Positions 7,385 through 13,216 of a DNA stretch of 13,216 bases are shown here, piece by piece. Within the stretch, counting starts at the first letter, position 1; every line of letters starts with the position of its first letter. The position numbers and the translations under genes were made by a program. The notes below the pieces were generated by a model. That model saw nothing but the letters and a program-made list of their open reading frames with translations. It did no database searches and was not told where the DNA came from. The DNA is from Acidobacteriota bacterium (GTDB lineage Bacteria > Acidobacteriota > Terriglobia > Acidiferrales > UBA7541): assembly GCA_003224135.1 (NCBI GenBank), contig QHYO01000266.1, positions 1 through 13,216 of the forward strand, written 5' to 3'.

Positions 7385-7407
7385 TGCCAGCGCTATAACC
7401 GGCACCC

Positions 7408-7438
7408 ACGGAGAGCCTTTTGCTCTCCGTCGGTTTTT
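7408..7438 (+). terminator. intrinsic terminator after the receptor relic
   Basis: ACGGAGAGC (7408-7416) pairs perfectly over 9 bp with GCTCTCCGT (7422-7430) around a CTTTT loop, then CGG and five T. It stands 24 bases after the relic's stop codon, so it probably belonged to the lost receptor gene and now ends the permease transcript. Confidence 0.9.
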
Positions 7439-7638
7439 CTGCCTACCCCCGCTCGTGATCGTTCGACTGTTCTAGCTCGGGCTGTCCGCAGCTTTCGATG
7501 CTCATCTGGCGTCCATTTCGCCTCATCCGATAAAGACCCAGGTTCCGCAGGACTTAACCGCTGGAGCCGGGGAACAAAAGGGAGCTTCGCGCCGTAATTT
7601 AGGATGACACCTGTGCCTGGGAGTTCGTCTAAAAACTC
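7439..7638. other. intergenic region upstream of the CadC-like gene
   Basis: These 200 bases carry no open frame that resembles a protein on either strand and no RNA gene that I recognise. The only structure seen is the promoter-like motif at 7584-7607, and GGGAG at 7619-7623, a weak and rather distant ribosome-binding site for the ATG at 7639. Confidence 0.5.
7584..7607 (+). promoter_or_regulatory. promoter-like motif upstream of the CadC-like gene
   Basis: This is the second copy of the motif found at 4208-4231: GCTTCGC, CGTA and TTAGGATGA at identical spacing, 20 of 24 positions the same. TAGGAT (7600-7605) could serve as a -10 hexamer with transcription starting near 7612, about 27 bases before the ATG. 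A convincing -35 hexamer is not visible. Confidence 0.45.
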
Positions 7639-9807
7639 ATGACCGCAAATGGCGACCATCAAGTGCGTTTCGGTCCATATTCAGTGGACCTACACACGCA
7701 CGAAGTGCGGAAGGACTCAATCAAGATGAGGCTAGTCGGGCAGCCCTTTGAGATTCTTTCCGTCCTTTTGAGCAGGCCTGGCGAGCTTGTTACTCGAGAG
7801 GAATTGCGTGCCCGGCTGTGGGCTGGCGACACTTTTGTCGGTTTCGACCACGGATTGAATGCAGCTGTCAACAAATTGAGAGACGTTCTGTGCGACTCTG
7901 CGGAAAACCCCCGATATATCGAAACCCTCCCGCGAAGGGGATATCGCTTTATTGGAAAAGTAGAGCGTCAGCGTGGCAACGAACTGCCTCCAGAGCCGAA
8001 TCAGCCCTCCGACCCGCCTGGTTCAGTATCGTCGAGCGGAATTTCACCGGCTGACATTCCGGTCACCACCGGGCCAAGAGACAGTCGCCTGTGGCATGCG
8101 TATGCGACTGGTGCGATAGCACTTCTAGCGCTCTTCCTGGGAGGCGCGTTTCTGCTCAAAACCGTGTCGTCTCACGGTAAGAATATTGAAACAGTCGCGA
8201 AGCCAGTTCGAATCATGCCTTTCACCGGGCCAGCAGATACTGCCGGCGAGCCGGCTTTTTCGGCAGACGGTACGAGCATCGCGTTTTCTCGCGAAGCCAG
8301 CAAACCGGAAGATTCCGGCATTTTCCTACAGCGGATAGGCAGCAGCCAGTTTCGGCAGTTGACGAGGAGCGAACACGATTGTTGCCCAGCCTGGTCCCCG
8401 GATGGACGTTCCAACGCGTTTTCTCGATTCCTAGACCAGGAACCTGGGATGTACATCATTCCCGCGGCTGGTGGACCGGAATGGAGATTGGATACAAAGG
8501 GTGTGGCGCCAAAGATCGGACGGGTGGACTGGTCCCCCGATGGAAAGACGATTGCGTTCAGCGGCGGTGCCAGCCTGAGTTTATTGTCGCTTGAAAATTC
8601 CGAGGTGCGACGGCTGACGACGCCGCCCCCAATGGCTCAAGATTGGGGACCTTCCTTTTCTTCCGACGGCAAAAAGATTCTGTTTGCACGCAGCAGCGAG
8701 ATGGGATTCCCGGAACAAATTATGACGATACCGGCCGCCGGAGGAGACCCGACGGTTGTTACCACCGAAGCCGCCAGACTTCGAGGATCGCCGCGATGGT
8801 CGTCGGACGGGCGCTCGGCGATTTTCTCTTCCGATCGCGGGGGAAAGCCAGCGCTCTGGAGAGTCTCCGTCGAGGCGAGAGAAGCCGCTGTACAGTTCAA
8901 TGACAGTGGATCGCATCCTGCGGTTTCGCGCAGTGGCGACTGGCTCGCGTACCAGCGCGAAACGCGAAGTCTCACCGTTTGGCAGATGGATTTACCTGTG
9001 CACGGCAAACCGGAATCGCGCGTTCTCGTGCCTCTGACCAGCCAGACGGACCAGGGTCCCGGCCCGCAATTTTCTCCGGACGGCAAAAAGCTTGCCTTCA
9101 TGTCGGACCGCTCGGGAACCATGGAAATTTGGGTCAGCGATCGCGACGGCAGCAATGCGGTTCAATTGAGCGCTGTCGGTAATGCGGGCACACCTCGATG
9201 GTCGCCTGACAGCCAATCGATCGTGTTCGATGCCAATCGAAGAAATGGCGCGGGAATCTATGTGATCAGCTTGCGCGGGGGTGCGCCGCGCCTGCTCACT
9301 CAGGATGAATACGAGAATCGTTGTCCGAGCTGGTCTCAGGATGGCAAATGGATTTATTTCGCATCCAGCCGCACTCGCAATTGGCAGGTCTGGAAGGTTC
9401 CGTCGGACGGCGGCACACCAGTGCAAGTGACCAAGCTGGGCGGCCACGCAGCGTTTGCATCCGCAGACGGAAAGTTCGTTTACTACGCCAAGACACCGTA
9501 TGCGAATCCGGAAATCTGGCAGGTACCAGCGAATGGAGGTCGCGAATCGCTGATATCCGCGCGGGTGCGGCCGCCAACGTGGGCAAGTTGGTCGGTTATC
9601 GAAGCTGGAATTCTGTTCGCGGAGTCGTCTGGCAAGGGAGCGCCGGTGTTGAACCTGTTCGACCCCACGAGCCGCCGAATAAGAACCATGGGCACGCTGG
9701 ATATTGTGCCGTTCTGGCTTACCGCCACGCGGGACGGCAAAACCGTGGCATTTGACAAGCCCGGCTGGCATCAAGCGCAAATCATGCTGATTGAAAATTT
9801 TCACTAA
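7639..9807 (+). CDS. CadC-like membrane-bound transcriptional regulator with TolB/PD40 propeller repeats
   Basis: A 722-residue one-component regulator. Residues about 10-108 are an OmpR/CadC-type winged-helix DNA-binding domain (FGPYSVDLHTHEV, GQPFEILSVLLSRPGELVTR, DHGLNAAVNKLRD, then PRYIETLPRRGYRFIG). A Pro/Ser linker (about 115-148) leads to one membrane helix at about 155-175 (YATGAIALLALFLGGAFLL). The rest, to the end, consists of about ten PD40/WD40-like blades with the signature xWSPDGKxIxFxSDR, for example AWSPDGRSNAFSR, DWSPDGKTIAFSG, RWSSDGRSAIFSS, QFSPDGKKLAFMSDRSG and SWSQDGKWIYFASSR. The order means DNA binding in the cytoplasm and a beta-propeller sensor in the periplasm, with no receiver domain. 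The ligand is unknown. It is preceded by the shared promoter-like motif and faces the lipoprotein gene 47 bases downstream. The family is greatly expanded in Acidobacteria. Confidence 0.92.
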   Translation: MTANGDHQVRFGPYSVDLHTHEVRKDSIKMRLVGQPFEILSVLLSRPGELVTREELRARLWAGDTFVGFDHGLNAAVNKLRDVLCDSAENPRYIETLPRRGYRFIGKVERQRGNELPPEPNQPSDPPGSVSSSGISPADIPVTTGPRDSRLWHAYATGAIALLALFLGGAFLLKTVSSHGKNIETVAKPVRIMPFTGPADTAGEPAFSADGTSIAFSREASKPEDSGIFLQRIGSSQFRQLTRSEHDCCPAWSPDGRSNAFSRFLDQEPGMYIIPAAGGPEWRLDTKGVAPKIGRVDWSPDGKTIAFSGGASLSLLSLENSEVRRLTTPPPMAQDWGPSFSSDGKKILFARSSEMGFPEQIMTIPAAGGDPTVVTTEAARLRGSPRWSSDGRSAIFSSDRGGKPALWRVSVEAREAAVQFNDSGSHPAVSRSGDWLAYQRETRSLTVWQMDLPVHGKPESRVLVPLTSQTDQGPGPQFSPDGKKLAFMSDRSGTMEIWVSDRDGSNAVQLSAVGNAGTPRWSPDSQSIVFDANRRNGAGIYVISLRGGAPRLLTQDEYENRCPSWSQDGKWIYFASSRTRNWQVWKVPSDGGTPVQVTKLGGHAAFASADGKFVYYAKTPYANPEIWQVPANGGRESLISARVRPPTWASWSVIEAGILFAESSGKGAPVLNLFDPTSRRIRTMGTLDIVPFWLTATRDGKTVAFDKPGWHQAQIMLIENFH

Positions 9808-9854
9808 CAATTAAAGAACGCTAACTACAATTCTTTTCTTCCGGCTTCGCTTCG

Positions 9855-11732
9855 CTACTGAACCAGAAGACTGGTGGAATTGGTCGTGCCCTTGGAGTTC
9901 ACACCGATGGTCGTAGTGCCTGGCGACGTCGTGGTTGCCAGACCTGCGACGCTTGGATTATTGGCAATCGTTGCGATGGTGGCCGCAGAAGAACTCCAAT
10001 GGCTGTTGTAGGTGATGTCCTGTGTGGTGCCGTCGCTGAAGGATCCGATCGCGGCAAACTGCTGAGTGCTGCCCGAGGAGACGCCGGTTCCGATCACGAG
10101 CGTGGCGGTGCCTGTCACCCCAAAGGAGGTGGCAGAGATCGTCACGGTTCCCGCCTTCTTGCCATGCGCCAGACCCGAGCTGCGAATCGATGCAAATTGC
10201 GGCTTGGAAGATTTCCAGGAAACGGTTTTGAGATTGGCTGTGCTTCCATCGCTGAAATTACCAACGGCAGTGAAGAGCGCGGACGTATGCGGGGCGACAC
10301 GGCCGTTCGCCGGGCTCACGGTGATGGAGATCAACTTAACGGTTGAGACCGTCAAGAGAGTGGACTGATTAATGGAGCCCCAGTTCGCTGAAATGGTGAC
10401 CTGTCCGGTAGCACTACTGCTTACCAATCCTTTGTCATCGATGGATGCAATGGAACCGTTCGAAGATCCCCAGAGGACTGAAAGAGTCATGTCCTCTGTT
10501 GTGCTGTCATTGAACGTTCCGGTTGCGGTGAACTGTCTGGTGGCGCCAATTGGCATGCTGGAGTTGAGAGGTGCGATCGCGAGCGAAACAAGCGTGGCGC
10601 TTGTGACCGTTACGGTGGCAGAGCCAGAAATTCCACCCGAAGCCGCCGTTACCGTGGAGGTTCCAGTGCTGACAGCCGTTGCGAGCCCGGTTGACGCGAT
10701 ACTTAGCACGTTCGAAGCGGACGAAGACCACTGAATGCTGGGAAGCAGTTGCGTACTGCCATCGTCGAAAATGCCTGTTGCAGTGAATGGCTGCAATGTA
10801 CCAACTGCCATTGTTGCCGTGGCGGGCAAAACGGATATCGAAGTGAGGTGCGCAGGGACTACGGTGAGGGTGGTGGAATCGGTGAGCGAGCCGACTGTGG
10901 CCGTAATGGTAGTTGTACCGGCTGCCAAAGTGGTAGCGCTGCCGTTCGCATCAATTGTAGCTGCGGAAAGCAACGAAGAGGTCCAGGTAACACCGGACAC
11001 GAGGTCCTGCGACGATCCGTCACTGTAGACGGCGGACGCTACGAATTGCTGACTGATGCCAATCGGCACTGTGAATCCTTCAGGCGTGATGGAAATTGAA
11101 GTGATCGTGGGGGCGGTGATCGTGAGGGTCATGGATTGCGTGATGCCGTTAAGCGCGGCAGTGATCGACGTTGTTCCAGCCGCAACACCAGTGACCAGCC
11201 CATTCACGTCTACAGTAGCAGCGGCAGCGCTCGATGAAGACCACGTGACATTCGAAGTGAGGTCGCGGCTGCTTCCGTCCGCATAAGCTCCTGTTGCGGT
11301 GAGCTGTTGCGTGGTGTGGACTGCAAGGGTGGACACCAACGGTGACAAAGTAATGGAAGTTAGACCGACACTCGCATTATTCACCGCGAGCGTCGCAGAC
11401 GCTTGCGTCGTTCCGGATTTGGCGGTGACGTTAGTCACACCAGTGGTAACGGCTGTCGCCATGCCTCCAGTGTTGATGGTCGCAACGCCCGAGTCCGAGG
11501 AGAACCAGGTAACTGACGATGTCAGATCCTGGGTGCTGCCGTCGGAAAACAGACCCGTAGCGTGAAATTGCTGGCTCGCATGAGTCGCGAGTGAGACGGA
11601 AGCTGGCGTCACTTGAAGTGTGCTGAGAGTCGCCGCAGGGGCGGGCGATTGATTCTTGTTAGAAGAAACGTTGCTGCAGGATGCCAGCGCGACAGAGAAG
11701 AGCAAGGCCGAGATCCAGTTAAACTTTCGCAC
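9855..11732 (-). CDS. lipoprotein with seven bacterial Ig-like (BIG2) repeats
   Basis: I place the start at GTG 11732-11730 because GGAGG lies seven bases before it and the resulting N-terminus is a clean lipoprotein signal: MRKFNWISALLFSVALASC, lipobox LASC, lipidated Cys19. A longer frame from TTG at 11750 would run through the ribosome-binding site. The mature protein (625 residues in the precursor) has a short linker rich in Ser, Asn and Pro, then seven tandem Ig-like group-2 domains of about 85 residues starting near 36, 124, 211, 296, 381, 467 and 550. Each repeats the pattern TSIxVxPxxxxxxxGxxQQF, ATGxFSDGSTQDLTxxVTW, SSxxxxATIxxxGLATxxxxG and TTxITAxxG. The seventh lacks the first strand. 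Such proteins are anchored in the membrane and act as adhesins or stalks. There is no catalytic domain, so the partner is unknown. It is downstream of mtnA on the same strand, but 268 bases away. Confidence 0.85.
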   Translation of the reverse strand: MRKFNWISALLFSVALASCSNVSSNKNQSPAPAATLSTLQVTPASVSLATHASQQFHATGLFSDGSTQDLTSSVTWFSSDSGVATINTGGMATAVTTGVTNVTAKSGTTQASATLAVNNASVGLTSITLSPLVSTLAVHTTQQLTATGAYADGSSRDLTSNVTWSSSSAAAATVDVNGLVTGVAAGTTSITAALNGITQSMTLTITAPTITSISITPEGFTVPIGISQQFVASAVYSDGSSQDLVSGVTWTSSLLSAATIDANGSATTLAAGTTTITATVGSLTDSTTLTVVPAHLTSISVLPATATMAVGTLQPFTATGIFDDGSTQLLPSIQWSSSASNVLSIASTGLATAVSTGTSTVTAASGGISGSATVTVTSATLVSLAIAPLNSSMPIGATRQFTATGTFNDSTTEDMTLSVLWGSSNGSIASIDDKGLVSSSATGQVTISANWGSINQSTLLTVSTVKLISITVSPANGRVAPHTSALFTAVGNFSDGSTANLKTVSWKSSKPQFASIRSSGLAHGKKAGTVTISATSFGVTGTATLVIGTGVSSGSTQQFAAIGSFSDGTTQDITYNSHWSSSAATIATIANNPSVAGLATTTSPGTTTIGVNSKGTTNSTSLLVQ

Positions 11733-12000
11733 AGTACTGCCTCCAGACAAACGTCCGCAATTAGAAGTCTGTAATCCACAATGGGAATTACGCTTACGAT
11801 CAAGCTAGGTGTTCGTGGAAAATCAGAACTGCTGAGCGCGATCGATCTATGAATCGATTGTCAGATGGAATTTAAAAAGTTCCAATCTGGAAGTTACAGC
11901 ACGGTATCGATGTACCAAACTGTACTTTGGTACAGGCGCGTGTTTCAAAGGTGAACAGAGTTCAACAAGTGTGTGCCAGGCGGGAGCAGCGCGAGGAACG
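11733..12000. other. intergenic region between mtnA and the lipoprotein gene, rich in inverted repeats
   Basis: No gene is supported here. The region holds a ribosome-binding site for the lipoprotein gene (GGAGG on the minus strand, 11744-11740), ATCGAT three times (11841-11846, 11853-11858 and 11906-11911), an imperfect inverted repeat (CAGATGGAA at 11862-11870 against TTCCAATCTG at 11880-11889, one base bulged), and the perfect palindrome at 11911-11934. None has a T-run that would make a terminator for mtnA. The promoter of the lipoprotein gene must lie here, but I could not pick one with confidence. Confidence 0.5.
11911..11934. promoter_or_regulatory. perfect 9-bp inverted repeat, probable operator
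   Basis: TGTACCAAA (11911-11919), six bases (CTGTAC), then TTTGGTACA (11926-11934): both arms match perfectly. The element also contains the tighter palindrome TGTAC-TTTG-GTACA (11921-11934) plus a third TGTAC half-site at 11911-11915. It lies about 180 bp upstream of the lipoprotein start and about 65 bp beyond the mtnA stop. Two-fold symmetry with roughly one to two helical turns between half-sites is typical of a dimeric repressor site. The regulator is not known. Confidence 0.5.
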
Positions 12001-13065
12001 TCAAATAACTGGAACCGGAATGGAGGCAGCGAGCAATTTCAGCGATTCGGTGTACGGGGCTTTAGCAACACCGCGCTCAGTGAAAATAGCAGCGATATAG
12101 CGACTGGGTGTTACGTCGAATGCGGGATGCGCGGCGTGCACGTCGGGCGCGATGCGCATGCCCTGAATCTGCGTGACTTCCGCGGAAGAACGCTCTTCAA
12201 TCGGAATTTGTTCGCCGGACGCGATCGAAAGGTCGAACGTTGAAACCGGCGCGGCGATGTAAAACGGAACGTCGTGTTCGCGAGCAAGAACGGCGATCTG
12301 GTAAGTGCCGATTTTGTTAGCGGTGTCGCCGTTGGCTGCAATGCGGTCGGCTCCCGTAACGATCGCGCTGACATTTCCGGTCTTCAAGAAATGGCCAACC
12401 ATATTGTCCGTGATTAGTGTCAGCGGGATATTGCTGCGATGCAGTTCCCAGGCGGTCAGGCGCGCACCTTGCAAGTACGGACGCGTCTCCGGCACCAGCA
12501 CGTGCAACTTCTTTCCCTGCTCGACAGCCACTTGAATGACGCCCAGCGCTGTTCCAATTCCGCCCGTCGCCAAGGCTCCCGCGTTGCACTGCGTCATCAC
12601 GCGGCCATCGCGCGGCATGAACTCCGCGCCGAACCGGCCAATCGCTTCGTCGGTTGCGCGTTTCTCCAGATGCACCGCCTTTGCTTCTTCGACAAGCGCC
12701 TGCTTGATCCGCGCGAGATCCGACGTTTGGGCAGAAAGTTCGGCAAACCGGCTCTTCATCCGGTCTAGCGCCCAGAAGAGATCTACCGCGGTCGGCCGGG
12801 TTCTTGCCAATGTGTCGAGAATTACGGGAAACTCGGCCCGCAGCTCCTCGAGGGATTCTGCAGAGGAATTCTGGACGCCGATGGCGACGCCCATGGCCGC
12901 GGCCACACCGATGGCCGGAGCTCCGCGAATCACCATTTCGCGGATGGCTTTGGCGACGTCCTGATAACCCGTGTAGGTATAGGAGATTTCTTCGCTGGGC
13001 AGACGGCGCTGGTCAAGCATCACAACGCCGCCATCGGTCCACTTGATGGGCTGCGCTACATACAT
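12001..13065 (-). CDS. mtnA: S-methyl-5-thioribose-1-phosphate isomerase
   Basis: Converts 5-methylthioribose-1-phosphate to 5-methylthioribulose-1-phosphate, the aldose-ketose step of the methionine salvage pathway, in the cytoplasm. The 354-residue length fits the family (about 340-350). Family motifs are all present: the phosphate/substrate loop [18 protein letters not shown] at about 46-64, the catalytic cysteine in [20 protein letters not shown] (Cys160), [18 protein letters not shown] at about 191-208, and the catalytic aspartate in [20 protein letters not shown] (Asp240). Cys160 and Asp240 carry the same numbers as the active-site residues of the Bacillus subtilis enzyme. The ATG at 13065 is preceded by GGGAG at about ten bases and by a sigma-70-type promoter. 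The paralogous eIF2B-alpha-like proteins lack this motif set, so the call is firm. No other salvage gene is in the window. Confidence 0.96.
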   Translation of the reverse strand: MYVAQPIKWTDGGVVMLDQRRLPSEEISYTYTGYQDVAKAIREMVIRGAPAIGVAAAMGVAIGVQNSSAESLEELRAEFPVILDTLARTRPTAVDLFWALDRMKSRFAELSAQTSDLARIKQALVEEAKAVHLEKRATDEAIGRFGAEFMPRDGRVMTQCNAGALATGGIGTALGVIQVAVEQGKKLHVLVPETRPYLQGARLTAWELHRSNIPLTLITDNMVGHFLKTGNVSAIVTGADRIAANGDTANKIGTYQIAVLAREHDVPFYIAAPVSTFDLSIASGEQIPIEERSSAEVTQIQGMRIAPDVHAAHPAFDVTPSRYIAAIFTERGVAKAPYTESLKLLAASIPVPVI

Positions 13066-13091
13066 TTCTGTTTTACTCCCTACAGATCTCC

Positions 13092-13120
13092 ATTGTAGAT
13101 GAGCCTAATGCCGGGGCCAA
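13092..13120 (-). promoter_or_regulatory. sigma-70-type promoter of mtnA
   Basis: On the minus strand, a -35 hexamer TTGGCC (13120-13115; TTGACA in the consensus) is followed after exactly 17 bases by a -10 hexamer TACAAT (13097-13092; TATAAT in the consensus). Transcription would begin near 13085, giving a leader of about 20 bases that includes GGGAG at 13080-13076. The -35 hexamer lies within a small inverted repeat (GGGCC and GGCCC with six bases between, 13114-13129), and the -10 lies within another (CTACA and TGTAG, 13080-13098). Confidence 0.6.
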
Positions 13121-13216
13121 AATCGGCCCTACGGATGAGGAGGCATCTTCGTGAAGCCGTGCGTGGATACTATCGCCGAAAACGCAATCATAGAGTTGTA
13201 ACCGAGGTGAAGCAGG
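13121..13216. other. right edge, no supported gene
   Basis: The last 96 bases lie upstream of mtnA. Short frames stay open to the window edge on both strands (plus strand from ATG 13135, and a minus-strand frame that would stop at 13075-13073), but neither has a recognisable sequence or a supported start. The upstream gene, if any, cannot be identified. Confidence 0.4.

Noticed and set aside
6958..7398. A 146-codon open frame beginning inside the second permease gene
   Set aside because: Only the part after about 7085 resembles a protein (a receptor C-terminus). The start lies within permease codons in another frame, so this is a pseudogene tail and not an intact small gene.
9808..9854. Search for a bidirectional terminator between the convergent genes
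   Set aside because: The 47 bases hold no stem-loop with a T-run on either strand that I could support.
11609..11803. Minus-strand frame with the sequence IVDYRLLIADV, recalling repeat-derived peptides
   Set aside because: It is a single copy, overlaps the lipoprotein signal peptide in another frame and has no ribosome-binding site; no repeat array is present.
11957..11976. Possible sigma-54 promoter on the minus strand (CTGGCAC followed by TTG)
   Set aside because: The spacing is one base too short and the -12 element lacks the GC dinucleotide, so it does not meet the GG-N10-GC rule.
13135..13216. Plus-strand frame from ATG 13135, open to the window edge
   Set aside because: It has fewer than 28 codons, a strongly basic composition and no recognisable sequence, and it overlaps the mtnA promoter region.

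Overview
The window looks like chromosomal DNA of an acidobacterium (Acidobacteriota, Terriglobia-like). The basis is the gene mix rather than any marker gene: an Oar-type TonB-dependent receptor with an N-terminal carboxypeptidase-regulatory-like domain, paired MacB/FtsX-type permeases, a CadC-like regulator whose sensor half is a string of TolB/PD40 propeller repeats, and a lipoprotein made of group-2 bacterial Ig-like (BIG2) repeats. Coding GC is moderate to high, with an unusually AT-rich gap at positions 46-340. No rRNA, tRNA, CRISPR array, integrase or transposase was seen.

Layout. Positions 1-45 are probably the last 14 codons of an upstream gene. Positions 46-480 are an AT-rich regulatory region with a very good sigma-54 (-24/-12) promoter at 312-328. 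It drives a 1203-residue TonB-dependent receptor (481-4092), closed by a strong intrinsic terminator (4114-4148). Next come two tandem MacB-like permease genes (4256-5719 and 5729-7069), 9 bases apart. The first has an N-terminal extension containing five in-frame 27-bp repeats, each able to form a GACCGC-GAA-GCGGTC hairpin. Directly after the second permease lies the C-terminal relic of another TonB-dependent receptor, frameshifted near its end (about 7072-7384), still followed by its own terminator (7408-7438). A CadC-like membrane regulator follows (7639-9807).

On the minus strand are a BIG2-repeat lipoprotein (9855-11732, convergent with the regulator) and, upstream of it, mtnA for methylthioribose-1-phosphate isomerase (12001-13065). 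The mtnA gene has a readable sigma-70-type promoter. The 268-base gap between these two genes holds a perfect 9-bp inverted repeat (11911-11934) that looks like an operator.

How the parts relate. Envelope functions dominate: outer-membrane uptake (receptor), inner-membrane FtsX-type mechanotransmission or export (permeases, with no ATPase or adaptor gene in the window), surface or periplasmic binding (Ig lipoprotein) and transmembrane gene control (CadC-like). mtnA is a housekeeping methionine-salvage gene and probably an unrelated neighbour. A nearly identical 24-base motif (20/24) lies just upstream of both the permease pair and the CadC-like gene, which hints that they share a promoter type. 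I see no clearly new multi-gene system. The most unusual items are the in-frame hairpin minisatellite, the sigma-54 promoter on the receptor gene, and the palindrome at 11911-11934.
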